Positions 1-8,341 of a stretch of 64,000 bases of DNA are shown one piece after another. Origin of the DNA: Agarivorans sp. TSD2052 (GTDB lineage Bacteria > Pseudomonadota > Gammaproteobacteria > Enterobacterales > Celerinatantimonadaceae); contig NZ_CP096670.1 in NCBI RefSeq assembly GCF_023238625.1, positions 3,204,501 through 3,268,500 on the forward strand, in the 5' to 3' direction. Position numbers and translations under genes: made by a program. Every line of letters begins with the position of its first letter. Within the stretch, counting starts at the first letter, position 1. The notes under the pieces are model-generated. The model ran no database searches, was not told the origin of the DNA, and was given only the letters and a program-made list of their open reading frames with translations.

Positions 1-3
1 CAT
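1..3 (-). CDS. pstA: Start codon of the next pst gene (probably pstA), cut by the window edge
   Basis: The reverse complement of the first bases reads TAATG, so an ATG overlaps the last base of the pstC stop codon. In pst operons the gene after pstC is the second permease gene pstA, and a one-base stop/start overlap is typical of translational coupling. Only the start codon lies in the window, so identity rests on operon convention alone. Confidence 0.5.
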
Positions 4-938
4 TATTTAACCCTCTTACGATTAAGCACTAATAATGTTGCATTCAGCAGCATGACAAAAATCAGTAATACGATACCGGTTGAGTAAAGTGAGCTAGCAT
101 GAATGCCTGTTGCATAAGACATTTCCAAGGCTATATTGGCGGTTAATGAACGCGCCGAATCTAACAACGAACCCGGCATTGCGGGTGAATTACCCATCAC
201 CATAATAATTGCCATGGTTTCACCTACAGCGCGGGCCACGCCAAGTACAATACCGGCCAAAATGCCAGAACGAGCAGCAGGTAACATCACCTTAAAAATA
301 GTGAACATTGGCGAAGCGCCTAAGGCGTAAGAGCCTTCTTTATATGTCTTGGGTATGGCTCTAATTGAGGTTTCAGTAATCGTAATTACCGTAGGTAGAA
401 TCATTACCGCCAACACAATAATAGCCGCTAAGACTGTGCTTCCTGCGGGGATATTAAAGGTGCTCTCTATGGCTGGCACAATAATCACCAAGCCAAAAAA
501 GCCATATACCACTGAAGGAATACCCGCCAATAACTCAACGGCTGGTCGAATCACATTCGCTAACCATTTGGGTGCCACTTCTGCCAAAAAAATCGCAGTC
601 AGCAACGCCACCGGTACACCGATGATCACCGCCCCTAAGGCTGAAACGACCGATGCAACGATCATCGCACCAATTCCGTATAAAGCCGGTGGGTACCAAG
701 CTGTGCCCAATAAAAAATTGCCTAAGCCGGCAAACTGAATGGCCGGTAAACCTTCTTGCACTAAAAAGTAACCAATAGTGACTACCGATAGCACACCAAT
801 AAGGGCACTAAGCAAAAACAAAAAATTAAAAAACCTGCCAGCCCAATCAACGCGATGGGCCGACTGGCTCAAAGCATCTAATAGTTGGCTATTCTTCAAC
901 TCAAACTCGTGAGCAGGGGCAGCTATTGCTTGATTCAT
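3..938 (-). CDS. pstC: Phosphate ABC transporter permease PstC
   Basis: Inner-membrane permease of the PstSCAB high-affinity phosphate importer. The 311-residue protein has a cytoplasmic N-terminus, a first membrane segment near residues 35-60, and five further hydrophobic segments. The binding-protein-dependent permease signature (EAA loop) is visible as ALGASPMFTIFKVMLPAARSG around residues 200-225, and RAVGETMAIIMVMGN follows, typical of PstC. It lies downstream of pstS on the same strand with a 77-base gap holding a hairpin, and its stop codon overlaps the next start. Length is normal for the shorter PstC type. Identification is firm. Confidence 0.95.
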   Translation of the reverse strand: MNQAIAAPAHEFELKNSQLLDALSQSAHRVDWAGRFFNFLFLLSALIGVLSVVTIGYFLVQEGLPAIQFAGLGNFLLGTAWYPPALYGIGAMIVASVVSALGAVIIGVPVALLTAIFLAEVAPKWLANVIRPAVELLAGIPSVVYGFFGLVIIVPAIESTFNIPAGSTVLAAIIVLAVMILPTVITITETSIRAIPKTYKEGSYALGASPMFTIFKVMLPAARSGILAGIVLGVARAVGETMAIIMVMGNSPAMPGSLLDSARSLTANIALEMSYATGIHASSLYSTGIVLLIFVMLLNATLLVLNRKRVK

Positions 939-968
939 TCTATATTTATTCCAAAATCAACACGCGGC

Positions 969-994
969 AAAGAGGCGCTCTGTGACGCCTCTTT
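969..994 (-). terminator. Intercistronic hairpin between pstS and pstC
   Basis: A perfect 9-base inverted repeat (AAAGAGGCG / CGCCTCTTT) with an 8-base loop lies between pstS and pstC. In the transcribed direction it is followed by only three U residues in the stem and no longer U-tract, so it is likely to be a partial terminator or an mRNA-stabilising 3' end. Such an element would keep binding protein levels above permease levels. Confidence 0.6.
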
Positions 995-1015
995 CAATAA
1001 TTCTCGAAGGAGAGC

Positions 1016-1831
1016 TTAGTTAACTTCGATGTAGCCTTCTTCAGCTACGATAGTTTGGCCATCAGGTCCCATAATGAAGTCAACAAACTGTTGTGCTTCA
1101 GGTGCAGGCTGGCTGTTTACTAGCAACACAAATGGACGAGCAATCCCGTAAGAACCAGCTTGAATATTAGCTTTAGTGGCTGCGGCACCTTCAATGGCTA
1201 CGGCAGTAAGCGATTCATCAACTGAACCCAGAGAAATAAATCCAATAGCGAAAGGATTATTGGCCACTAGTGTCTTGATAGCGCCATTGCCACTGGCAAC
1301 TTGGGCACGAGGCGAGATAGCTGTAACAGTGATGCCATTTATTTTTTGGGTTAAACCCATGATGTCTTCAAATGCACCGCGGGTACCAGAACCTACTTCA
1401 CGAGTCACCGCAACGATGGGCTGGTCAGCACCGCCGACCTCTTTCCAATTGTTAATCTCACCCATGTAGATTTTTTTAACTTGCTCGATAGTAAGGTCAC
1501 TGACTTGGTTTGCAGTATTTACCGCAACAGCAATGCCATCCATTGCCATCACTAATTCTTTAGTGTCAGCGTTCAACTCACCATCTTTGACCTCACGCGA
1601 AGACATACCAATCATGCTCGTGCCTTCTTTTGCTGCACGAATACCCGCAGATGATCCGGTACTTTGTACTTCAACAACGTCTTTTTGAGTGGCTTGGTAT
1701 TTCTCAGCCAATACCTCCATTATTCCTGATACGGAGGTGGAACCTGAAACGGTAACGGTATTACTAGCAAATGCATTGGCTGCAAATAGCATTGATGCAG
1801 CACTTAAGGCGGAAATGAACTTAATTCTCAT
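1016..1831 (-). CDS. pstS: Phosphate ABC transporter substrate-binding protein PstS
   Basis: Periplasmic phosphate-binding protein that delivers phosphate to PstC/PstA. The 271-residue product starts with a signal peptide ending at ANAFA/S (about residue 22), then the PstS phosphate loop VSGSTSV near residues 28-34 and the GSGTRGAFED segment near residue 148, both contacts of the bound anion in this family. The short length fits the PstS-like (PBP_like_2) subfamily found in Vibrio and relatives, not the 340-residue E. coli type. It is the first gene of the operon and has a Pho-box-like site about 70 bases upstream. Confidence 0.93.
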   Translation of the reverse strand: MRIKFISALSAASMLFAANAFASNTVTVSGSTSVSGIMEVLAEKYQATQKDVVEVQSTGSSAGIRAAKEGTSMIGMSSREVKDGELNADTKELVMAMDGIAVAVNTANQVSDLTIEQVKKIYMGEINNWKEVGGADQPIVAVTREVGSGTRGAFEDIMGLTQKINGITVTAISPRAQVASGNGAIKTLVANNPFAIGFISLGSVDESLTAVAIEGAAATKANIQAGSYGIARPFVLLVNSQPAPEAQQFVDFIMGPDGQTIVAEEGYIEVN

Positions 1832-1901
1832 AATACTTCTCTATGCGATTGAATAATGACAAACAACTTGTCTAAGTCGAGACGCATTGAAACAAGCAAA
1901 T

Positions 1902-1919
1902 ATGACACTAAGATTACAA
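1902..1919 (-). promoter_or_regulatory. Pho box upstream of pstS
   Basis: Read on the minus strand the site is TTGTAAT-CTTA-GTGTCAT: two 7-base direct repeats separated by 4 bases, matching the PhoB consensus CTGTCAT at 5 and 6 of 7 positions. Position (71 bases before the pstS start) and orientation are right for a PhoB-activated promoter. No convincing -10 hexamer was singled out. Confidence 0.7.
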
Positions 1920-2042
1920 TGAGATATTTTAAGGAGGTTTTTACATGATAAAGCAGACAAATAATTGGCAAACAAATATAAAAACAGGCTAACGCACTAC
2001 AAAATACACACGCAAAGAATCCTTTCTCTGCGTATTAGTTAA

Positions 2043-2609
2043 CTATGAACCACGCCAACTACGCACATGACCAGTATCAATGTGAATAAAGCCACTACTT
2101 GGGTAATAGCCAACGCCGCCAAGCCCAAGCGCTAAAGCTTCTTTATGTACTTTAGCTAAAGATACACCTTTCACTTTTATATCAATGGCTTGGCCAGTCA
2201 TATGGAAACTTTTCTTAGCCACTCCAGATCCGTTACCACGTAACATTTCATTGGTAGCAGGAGAGCGATAACCGGAGATTATCTGAAAGAGAACCTCTCC
2301 ACCTAAGCGGTCTTGCAGTAAAGCCATTTGCATATACAAGGCTCTATCCATTTCTATCGACTCGTTACGTCTAAAATCACGTAATAAGGTATCTAACTGT
2401 TTCACTTCCTTGTCTTGAAACTGTCCATCCTTCCAAAAACACACCTCGCAACTCTCATTGGTATGCAAATTGTTTAAACTAAGAATTCGACTACCCGGTA
2501 TATCTCTAGATATACTTGAACTTGCATAAGTTTTGGGTATTCCAAGACCGATAAATCCAGCGCCTAATCCCAACAACAACGAACGCCTTTTTAGCTTTCG
2601 GTCTAACAT
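2043..2609 (-). CDS. MepK/YcbK-like murein endopeptidase (DUF882, peptidase M15 fold), Tat-exported
   Basis: The E. coli relative MepK cuts 3-3 (meso-DAP to meso-DAP) crosslinks in peptidoglycan. The 188-residue protein opens with a twin-arginine signal, RRSLLLGLGAG at residues 8-18, unusual for a cell-wall enzyme but conserved in this family. The zinc-site motifs are SFHMTGQAID near residue 146 and HIDTGHVRSW near the C-terminus. It lies 155 bases after the L,D-transpeptidase gene, the same pairing as ycbB-ycbK of E. coli, so the two probably form an operon that makes and opens L,D-crosslinks. Confidence 0.88.
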   Translation of the reverse strand: MLDRKLKRRSLLLGLGAGFIGLGIPKTYASSSISRDIPGSRILSLNNLHTNESCEVCFWKDGQFQDKEVKQLDTLLRDFRRNESIEMDRALYMQMALLQDRLGGEVLFQIISGYRSPATNEMLRGNGSGVAKKSFHMTGQAIDIKVKGVSLAKVHKEALALGLGGVGYYPSSGFIHIDTGHVRSWRGS

Positions 2610-2764
2610 TTACACTCACCTCAAATGGATCAAAAAACAATCAATTTGGTGTAAAATACCGACGAAATGGGTGAAAAGCAAACAATACGCTAAAAGTGAA
2701 ACTTATCAACTAGCGAAAATGCTACATAGAAATAACTTAAGCAACTGTTTAAAAGAGTAATTTT

Positions 2765-4483
2765 TTAGCTAGAGAGTTGTTTAACACTAGGGTCAAAATT
2801 GTAAATATCTTTTCGATAATGAAGACCACCGGTTTCATCAAACCAAGATGTGAAGTAAACCAAATAAACAGGTACTTTTTGGCGTAACCTAACCCACTTA
2901 GGTTTCCCTTTAGCCACAATCCTCTGTTTATACGACTCACTATAACCCGCTTGTTTTAGCAATTGCTCCGCTAATACTTCTGCCGCTTCTACTCTTACGC
3001 AGCCAGAGCTAAAATCACGTTGAAATTCAGAAAAAAGCTCAGGTGAAGAAGTATCGTGTAAATACACTGCAAACTGATTGTCGAAATGGAACTTGTAACC
3101 ACCTAAAGCATTGCCAGGCCCCGGACGTTGCCGCATTCGATAAGGAAACGCACCAGTATCCTTAACCAGAGTCCAGTCAACTTGTTCGCTGGGTATCGCT
3201 TGCCCGTCATAATCAAATAACTCAAAACGTTTGCGCTCAACATAACTGGGATCTTGACGAAGCTTAGGAATGATATCTTTACGTACGATAGTTCTGGGCA
3301 CGTTCCAATAGGGGTTTATCACCACACTGCTAATTTCACTAACCAACAAAGGGGTGGCCCGTGAGGCTCGGCCCACCACAACCTTAGACTGAAACAATTC
3401 ACTGCCTTGATTGATATAACTCATTTGATAAGCTGGAACATTAACCACTATTCGCTGCTGCGCAGACGCCTGCATGTACCCTTTCAACAACTGCTCTCTT
3501 AAGAGGTTTTTAGCCAACATTTTAGAGCGGTCAATGGGCTTAAAATTAAGCCAATACAGGGTATCTTTACCCACTATTCCATCCGTTTTTAAACCATGCT
3601 GTAACTGGAAACGTTTTAATGCCGCCACTGTTTCAGTGTCCATCAAGGGTAAATCAACTTCCAAAAAATGATTGCGCGGATCAAACTCTAATAAGCGTTG
3701 CCTCACTTTAGGCACTCTAAAATCATTAGAACCTAAGCGAATTAACGGCCCAAAGTCTATTGCTTCGCTTGGCGCACGATTCTTTTCCACATTCAACCAA
3801 TGCAACATTTGCTGGCGAAAGCGCAACCGCTCTATATCTAGATCACCACGCAAACCTGCGAGTTGCTGGTAAACCCGCTCATGACTTAAGCTAGCTAACC
3901 ATGGTTCATCAATGAGTAATTGCAAAGAAAGCTGGTTAATATGGCTTAAGGCCATGCTCTGAGCGTAATCTAAGCCGATTAACTGCTGGTAAAATGCCAT
4001 TAAACCTAAAAAAGCATCCGTATAAAGGCGATCCCACTGTGGGTTACTGCTGTCGATAGCATTGATTTGTGACAACCAAGACGCTAATGCGTCCGGTCCA
4101 CCCGCTAAACTCAACTCTAATAACAGCCATTGTATTTGGTCACGGGCATTACGCGCTTTCGCATAGCCATACCAAAGTGGCTGAGGATGAAATTGCTGTA
4201 TTGATCGCTGCAACTCAGGGTAAATAACCTGATAGTCATCAACATTTGTCACTAAGCGCGACGTATTATTAGGCCAATTTAGTCGGCTTAATAAGCGCTC
4301 ACCGACTGCTAATTCAGTCGCTTCAGCCGTAGGCTGTTGGCTGTTGACTTGAACCGTTCTTGGTTGGCTATTCGCTTGTTTAAAAACATTACTTGGCTGT
4401 TCGCTAGGCCCCAGTATATCTACTGCAGCAGCAACATTAATACAAAACAAAGCACTTATAATGCCTAACAACATACGACTCAC
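2765..4483 (-). CDS. ldtD: L,D-transpeptidase LdtD (YcbB-like)
   Basis: Periplasmic enzyme that forms 3-3 crosslinks between peptidoglycan stem peptides. After a hydrophobic export signal (MLLGIISALFCINVAAAVD) there is a long scaffold domain, a peptidoglycan-binding repeat (ALKRFQLQHGLKTDGIVG) in the middle third, and a C-terminal YkuD catalytic domain with SSGCVR, where the cysteine 77 residues before the end is the nucleophile and HDT is the partner histidine. The open frame reaches to 4579 but begins with TTG and no ribosome site; I chose GTG at 4483, preceded by AGGTG, with ATG at 4474 as alternative. Size (about 570-600) matches LdtD. Confidence 0.9.
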   Translation of the reverse strand: MSRMLLGIISALFCINVAAAVDILGPSEQPSNVFKQANSQPRTVQVNSQQPTAEATELAVGERLLSRLNWPNNTSRLVTNVDDYQVIYPELQRSIQQFHPQPLWYGYAKARNARDQIQWLLLELSLAGGPDALASWLSQINAIDSSNPQWDRLYTDAFLGLMAFYQQLIGLDYAQSMALSHINQLSLQLLIDEPWLASLSHERVYQQLAGLRGDLDIERLRFRQQMLHWLNVEKNRAPSEAIDFGPLIRLGSNDFRVPKVRQRLLEFDPRNHFLEVDLPLMDTETVAALKRFQLQHGLKTDGIVGKDTLYWLNFKPIDRSKMLAKNLLREQLLKGYMQASAQQRIVVNVPAYQMSYINQGSELFQSKVVVGRASRATPLLVSEISSVVINPYWNVPRTIVRKDIIPKLRQDPSYVERKRFELFDYDGQAIPSEQVDWTLVKDTGAFPYRMRQRPGPGNALGGYKFHFDNQFAVYLHDTSSPELFSEFQRDFSSGCVRVEAAEVLAEQLLKQAGYSESYKQRIVAKGKPKWVRLRQKVPVYLVYFTSWFDETGGLHYRKDIYNFDPSVKQLSS

Positions 4484-4605
4484 TGGCACACCTAAATTAG
4501 ATACAACACCCTTTAAGCATAGTTTCTCGCTTGGGGTTACAGCATAAAAATAAGTGAATTTTTCATGTCGCGTTGACAATAATTAAACTAAGCCATTGAG
4601 AACAT

Positions 4606-5145
4606 TTAGAAAGATGAGTTAGGGCCTGCCAAAAATTCCAGCTCAGCTTGACTAGATGGCCTACCTAATAAAGCATTACGATGAGGGTAGCGACCAAACT
4701 GCTCAATAATAATTTTGTGTTTAAGTTCAAACTGGTAATTATTTTCTAGGCCCGGTTGGTTAAATAGGCGCTCTGCTTGTTGGTGAATAAGTAAAGACTC
4801 ACTATGCATATACGGCATATACATAAAGCCACGTTCATTTAGGCTTAGTTGGCGATCAAACTGTTTTTCAAGCGCTGTTTGCGCTAACGCTAAGGCCAAA
4901 CCATCTTGGGAAAACGCTGCTGACGAACCTCGATAAATATTCCTTGAGAACTGATCTAATACAATCACTTCAGCCAAACTGCCTTTAGCAGTATCACGCC
5001 AAGTAAATAGCTCTCCGGCACAGGCTTGCTTAAGTAAACCCTCAAAACGCTCAGAAATCAGCCGGTCGACCTGATCATCCACACTAAACCATTGCTGCGG
5101 TGATAGTTCTTCAAACCAAAAATCTAATACATGTTGAAATGTCAT
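4606..5145 (-). CDS. DUF924 family protein
   Basis: A 179-residue soluble protein that matches the DUF924 family: N-terminal VLDFWFEELSPQQWFSVD, then the conserved EVIVLDQFSRNIYRGSSAAF and FMYMPYMHSES segments and a late EQFGRYPHRN. The family is all-helical, TPR-like, widespread in proteobacteria and has no established reaction. There is no signal peptide. It sits between the ldtD operon and the Cys-rich protein gene, in the same orientation but with spacers that do not prove co-transcription. Family assignment is firm, function unknown. Confidence 0.85.
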   Translation of the reverse strand: MTFQHVLDFWFEELSPQQWFSVDDQVDRLISERFEGLLKQACAGELFTWRDTAKGSLAEVIVLDQFSRNIYRGSSAAFSQDGLALALAQTALEKQFDRQLSLNERGFMYMPYMHSESLLIHQQAERLFNQPGLENNYQFELKHKIIIEQFGRYPHRNALLGRPSSQAELEFLAGPNSSF

Positions 5146-5168
5146 TTAACGCTACCTAGGGTTAAGGG

Positions 5169-5624
5169 TTAACAGCCACAATCGCCTTGTATCAGCCACT
5201 GGCATTGTTGGTAGTTATCAGCCATCGATATCTGACTCAAATAACCAATAACTTCACAACCTTGTTGCCCAAAAGTACAACCTGGTCGTTCGGTGTTTTC
5301 CACTTTAATCGCGGTATTTTGATAACGATAAGCCTGCATACTGGTGGTCCCTGGCTCTATCAAAAATGGCTTAGGCTGGGCCCCCCATAGCTCAATTAAA
5401 GCACCTTCTCGCATCATCATTGCTTGAGTACCATCAAGTTGCGTTTGCAACACAATAGCAGGACGAAGCGGAGCCTTAGCGGGAAAATAATAGTTACAGC
5501 CACAGCCATGCTGTTGTTGTTTAGCCGGAATGCTGGATAACTCGCAAGCGATAAGCTGAGGGCTAAATAACAACGGTAGCAATGCCGCGATACGCAAAGA
5601 GCTAAAAACCAAAGCTTTGTTCAT
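5169..5624 (-). CDS. Exported cysteine-rich protein of unknown function
   Basis: I do not recognise this 151-residue protein. It has a signal peptide (hydrophobic residues 10-24, cleavage likely before CELSS), then a periplasmic part with seven or more cysteines, including HGCGCNYYF near residue 40, a PGCTFGQQGC segment near residue 113, and a terminal QGDCGC. The spacing suggests disulfides or metal binding. Its ATG overlaps the stop of the upstream Fe-S regulator gene by 4 bases, so the two are translated together. The pairing suggests a role in metal or redox stress, which is inference only. Confidence 0.7.
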   Translation of the reverse strand: MNKALVFSSLRIAALLPLLFSPQLIACELSSIPAKQQQHGCGCNYYFPAKAPLRPAIVLQTQLDGTQAMMMREGALIELWGAQPKPFLIEPGTTSMQAYRYQNTAIKVENTERPGCTFGQQGCEVIGYLSQISMADNYQQCQWLIQGDCGC

Positions 5625-6244
5625 GATTTATTTAAAGGCCTTAATGTATAAGCGCACCGGCGCGAACCAGCAACAATATGTTCGGTCCTTTCTACTTCGC
5701 ACTCAACAAACAGTTTTTGCAACATGTCTAGTTCAGAACGGCATAATCCTTGGCACTCGGTAGCCGCTACGCAAATCGGGCAATGATCTTCTACAAATAA
5801 ATAATCTTGCTGTTGTTGTTGCCAACTAGCCATGTACCCCTCATGACTGCGTTTATGACTAAGTAGCTCGAGCTTTTCACCGATATCAGTGCAACCGGCT
5901 AAGGTTTGCTGGTAAGTAGCAAAACTTTGCTGCTCACGATGGCTGATCAATTGATCCATACCTTCATCGCCAAACACTTGCTTTACCGCCCCTAATAACT
6001 GAACGCTCAAATCGCTATGGCAATCAGGAAAACGACCGTGGCCTTTATCGGTAAGCTGCCAATAACGAGTCGGCCTGCCAACCTTAACTTTCTTATCGAA
6101 GTGCTCGATTAAGCCCTCTTTTTCAAGGCATTGTAAGTGCTGCCGAACCCCCATGGTGGTAATGGCCAATTGCTCGGCTAACATCTTCACCGTTTGAGTC
6201 CCCTGACTTTTAATACGATACAAGATGTTGTCTGTGGTTTTCAT
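5621..6244 (-). CDS. SufR-like winged-helix regulator with four-cysteine Fe-S site
   Basis: DNA-binding regulator of the ArsR/DeoR-type family that includes SufR. From the ATG at 6244 (ribosome site AGGA eight bases before it) the protein has about 207 residues. An N-terminal winged helix spans residues 1-70 (MLAEQLAITTMGVRQHLQCL, then GRPTRYWQLT as wing). The C-terminal half carries HCPICVAATECQGLC plus RRCAYTLRP, the cysteine pattern that holds a [4Fe-4S] cluster in SufR relatives. It is co-translated with the Cys-rich exported protein. No suf or isc genes are in the window, so its targets are unknown. Confidence 0.85.
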   Translation of the reverse strand: MKTTDNILYRIKSQGTQTVKMLAEQLAITTMGVRQHLQCLEKEGLIEHFDKKVKVGRPTRYWQLTDKGHGRFPDCHSDLSVQLLGAVKQVFGDEGMDQLISHREQQSFATYQQTLAGCTDIGEKLELLSHKRSHEGYMASWQQQQQDYLFVEDHCPICVAATECQGLCRSELDMLQKLFVECEVERTEHIVAGSRRCAYTLRPLNKS

Positions 6245-6326
6245 TGGCAATTCCTGAGACTTGAATAGTCTCATTATTGTCATTGCCTATAGCTTTGTAA
6301 AGCTGAGGCTTTATAAATACCAATAG

Positions 6327-7616
6327 CTAGCGCTGCGATGGTTCGAATACCTTGACACGAAGTGTCTCTAAGCGCTGCAAAGCTTGCGACATTGAAATTT
6401 GTTGGTCTAAAAATTCGACCATTATGTCCATTGCTGGAAGGGCAAAAGCCTTTGGGCTGTCTCTGTCGAAAAACTGCGTAATGCCATGTGCATCGGCCAG
6501 CAAGGCTTCTCCTTCCGCAATAAAGCGATCTTCACTCATTGTATGGCCCTGTAATGGGTTAATTTTCCCTAGTTGCTGGTTCAGTTCAACCAATGCACCG
6601 TCACTCACTAAGAAGTCTAAAAACCAATATGCAGCAGGGTTATTTTTAGCGTGTTGATGCGCAACAATTACGTCTATGGGGGCTTCTTCATAACGCTTAT
6701 TCGTACTGATTAGAGGCGGGAAAGCCGCAAACTTCAGGTCGTTTTTCACCCTATCTGGGACAGTGGCAATAAAAAAGTTCCCCATTAATGTTGAGGCCGC
6801 TTTACCGCGATACAAAGCCGGAAGAGCTTGCTTCCACCCCCATTGTTGACTATCTGGCACAAAGCACTGGGCGTCAATCGCTTGCTGCCAATAATTAAAT
6901 ACCTGTTTGATCCGAGCATCGCTAAAAGGTATTTCTCCGGCTAATAAAGCGTGGTGAAAAGCCAGGCCGTTAATGCGCAAATTAAGATAATCAAACCATG
7001 CGGCCACTGGCCACGACTCTTTAGTCCCTATGGTAACCAAATGCTGCCCCTTGGCGGCCAACTGCTTGCAGGTATTTAGCATGTTCGGCCAGCTATCAAA
7101 GGTATTGGGATAATAACGCATGGTAGACTCGCGATAGTAAAACCCCCATTGATAGTAATTGATAGGAAGCGCGTAATAGGCTTGTTCAAACTGCGCAGCT
7201 TGCTTAAGCGGCACAGAAAACTGGCGATCCCATTGCCCTTGCTGCCACCAAGTTGACATATCAAGTAGCAACTGATGCTTGGCTAAACGGCGTAAACGCT
7301 CACCACCAAACCAAAAAAACAAATCACCTTCACCATGATTACTACTAAGGATGTCTTCAATATTTGCTTTATAATATTCATTCTCATACACCACGGTGTC
7401 TACATCAACTTGCGGGTAACGAAGAGCAAAACGTTCAATTAACTGCTTATACGCTTGGCGCTGTTTACCGCTACTCGGCATTAATACCAGTGTTAACGAA
7501 AGCGTTTCAGCGTTTCCTTCAGCTTGAGCAACATCAGCGTTCACACCCAACACATGGCAAAAAAGCACGCCGCACAATATAGCTCTAAATATTCTTAGCT
7601 TCGAACTACTCCACAT
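6327..7616 (-). CDS. Extracellular solute-binding protein, sugar ABC type
   Basis: Family-1 type solute-binding protein, of the kind that feeds sugar or glycerol-phosphate ABC importers. The chosen ATG at 7616 is preceded by TAGGAG nine bases upstream; the open frame begins earlier with GTG at 7667. A signal peptide ends near NADVAQAEG, followed by SLTLVLMPSSGKQRQAYKQL and the typical FWFGGERLRRLAK and lobe-hinge segments. No permease or ATPase gene is adjacent, so it may be an orphan binding protein or may serve a sensor. About 430 residues, usual for the family. Confidence 0.8.
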   Translation of the reverse strand: MWSSSKLRIFRAILCGVLFCHVLGVNADVAQAEGNAETLSLTLVLMPSSGKQRQAYKQLIERFALRYPQVDVDTVVYENEYYKANIEDILSSNHGEGDLFFWFGGERLRRLAKHQLLLDMSTWWQQGQWDRQFSVPLKQAAQFEQAYYALPINYYQWGFYYRESTMRYYPNTFDSWPNMLNTCKQLAAKGQHLVTIGTKESWPVAAWFDYLNLRINGLAFHHALLAGEIPFSDARIKQVFNYWQQAIDAQCFVPDSQQWGWKQALPALYRGKAASTLMGNFFIATVPDRVKNDLKFAAFPPLISTNKRYEEAPIDVIVAHQHAKNNPAAYWFLDFLVSDGALVELNQQLGKINPLQGHTMSEDRFIAEGEALLADAHGITQFFDRDSPKAFALPAMDIMVEFLDQQISMSQALQRLETLRVKVFEPSQR

Positions 7617-7822
7617 TGCGTCACTACTCCTAGGGGGAAGCCTGTTATACCAGTGAAACTTGGCCACAATATCGAGCTCTCATAAAACAAGCGAAGCGAA
7701 TAGGCGCACTTTTACTGATATAAGTTAATCACTTAAGCTTAGTTTGTAAAAAGTGTTTTTCTCAAATGACTTTGTCACTTTACCTTTACCACCTCAACGG
7801 CTCAGCTCACAAGTGACGAAAA

Positions 7823-8314
7823 CTAAGTAGACTTTGTCTCTACACATAAGCCTTCATCTGAGTTGGGTACTTCAAAGTACTGAGTAACATGATGAAATAC
7901 TTCAGGCTTATCGAATGCTGCGCGCTGTGGCTGCTCAATGGCGCGTTGCGCAATACGGCTTAAACACAAATCATCGTCGGCCTTCAAATAAATTAATTGA
8001 TGAGAAGCCTTTACTTCAGACAATAACTGCTTAAACCAAGCGCGCTGTTTTCGAGTATTAGCGGGATAATCCATCACCACATCAGCGCCACTACGTAATA
8101 TGTGTTGAACATGCGGTTTAATCAGTTTTTTGAGTAAGGCCGAGTATCGTAAATAGTCTTCAAAACTGGCTATCTGCTGCGGATAAAGCACTGCCAACCA
8201 TTCATCCTCACTGATTAACACCGCCCGATGTTGGTCAGCCAGCTGCTTGGCATAGGTCGACTTACCCGCGCCCATTTTTCCACAGAAAAAGACTAATTTT
8301 CCAACGGTTTGCAT
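7823..8314 (-). CDS. AAA_33-type P-loop kinase-like protein
   Basis: Small ATP-binding protein of the AAA_33 / zeta-toxin-like kinase group. The Walker A motif GKMGAGKST occurs at about residues 11-19, MDYPANTRKQRAWF forms the Walker-B/substrate segment, and a LID-like CLSRIAQR lies near residue 130. The start was set to ATG at 8314 (AAGAG upstream) because the longer frame opens with TTG. Such proteins phosphorylate small metabolites, antibiotics or sugars; the substrate cannot be told. It follows the signal-peptidase gene by 27 bases on the same strand, so both may be one transcript. Confidence 0.75.
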   Translation of the reverse strand: MQTVGKLVFFCGKMGAGKSTYAKQLADQHRAVLISEDEWLAVLYPQQIASFEDYLRYSALLKKLIKPHVQHILRSGADVVMDYPANTRKQRAWFKQLLSEVKASHQLIYLKADDDLCLSRIAQRAIEQPQRAAFDKPEVFHHVTQYFEVPNSDEGLCVETKST

Positions 8315-8341
8315 ATTATATCTCTTCAAATAGGGGAGATT

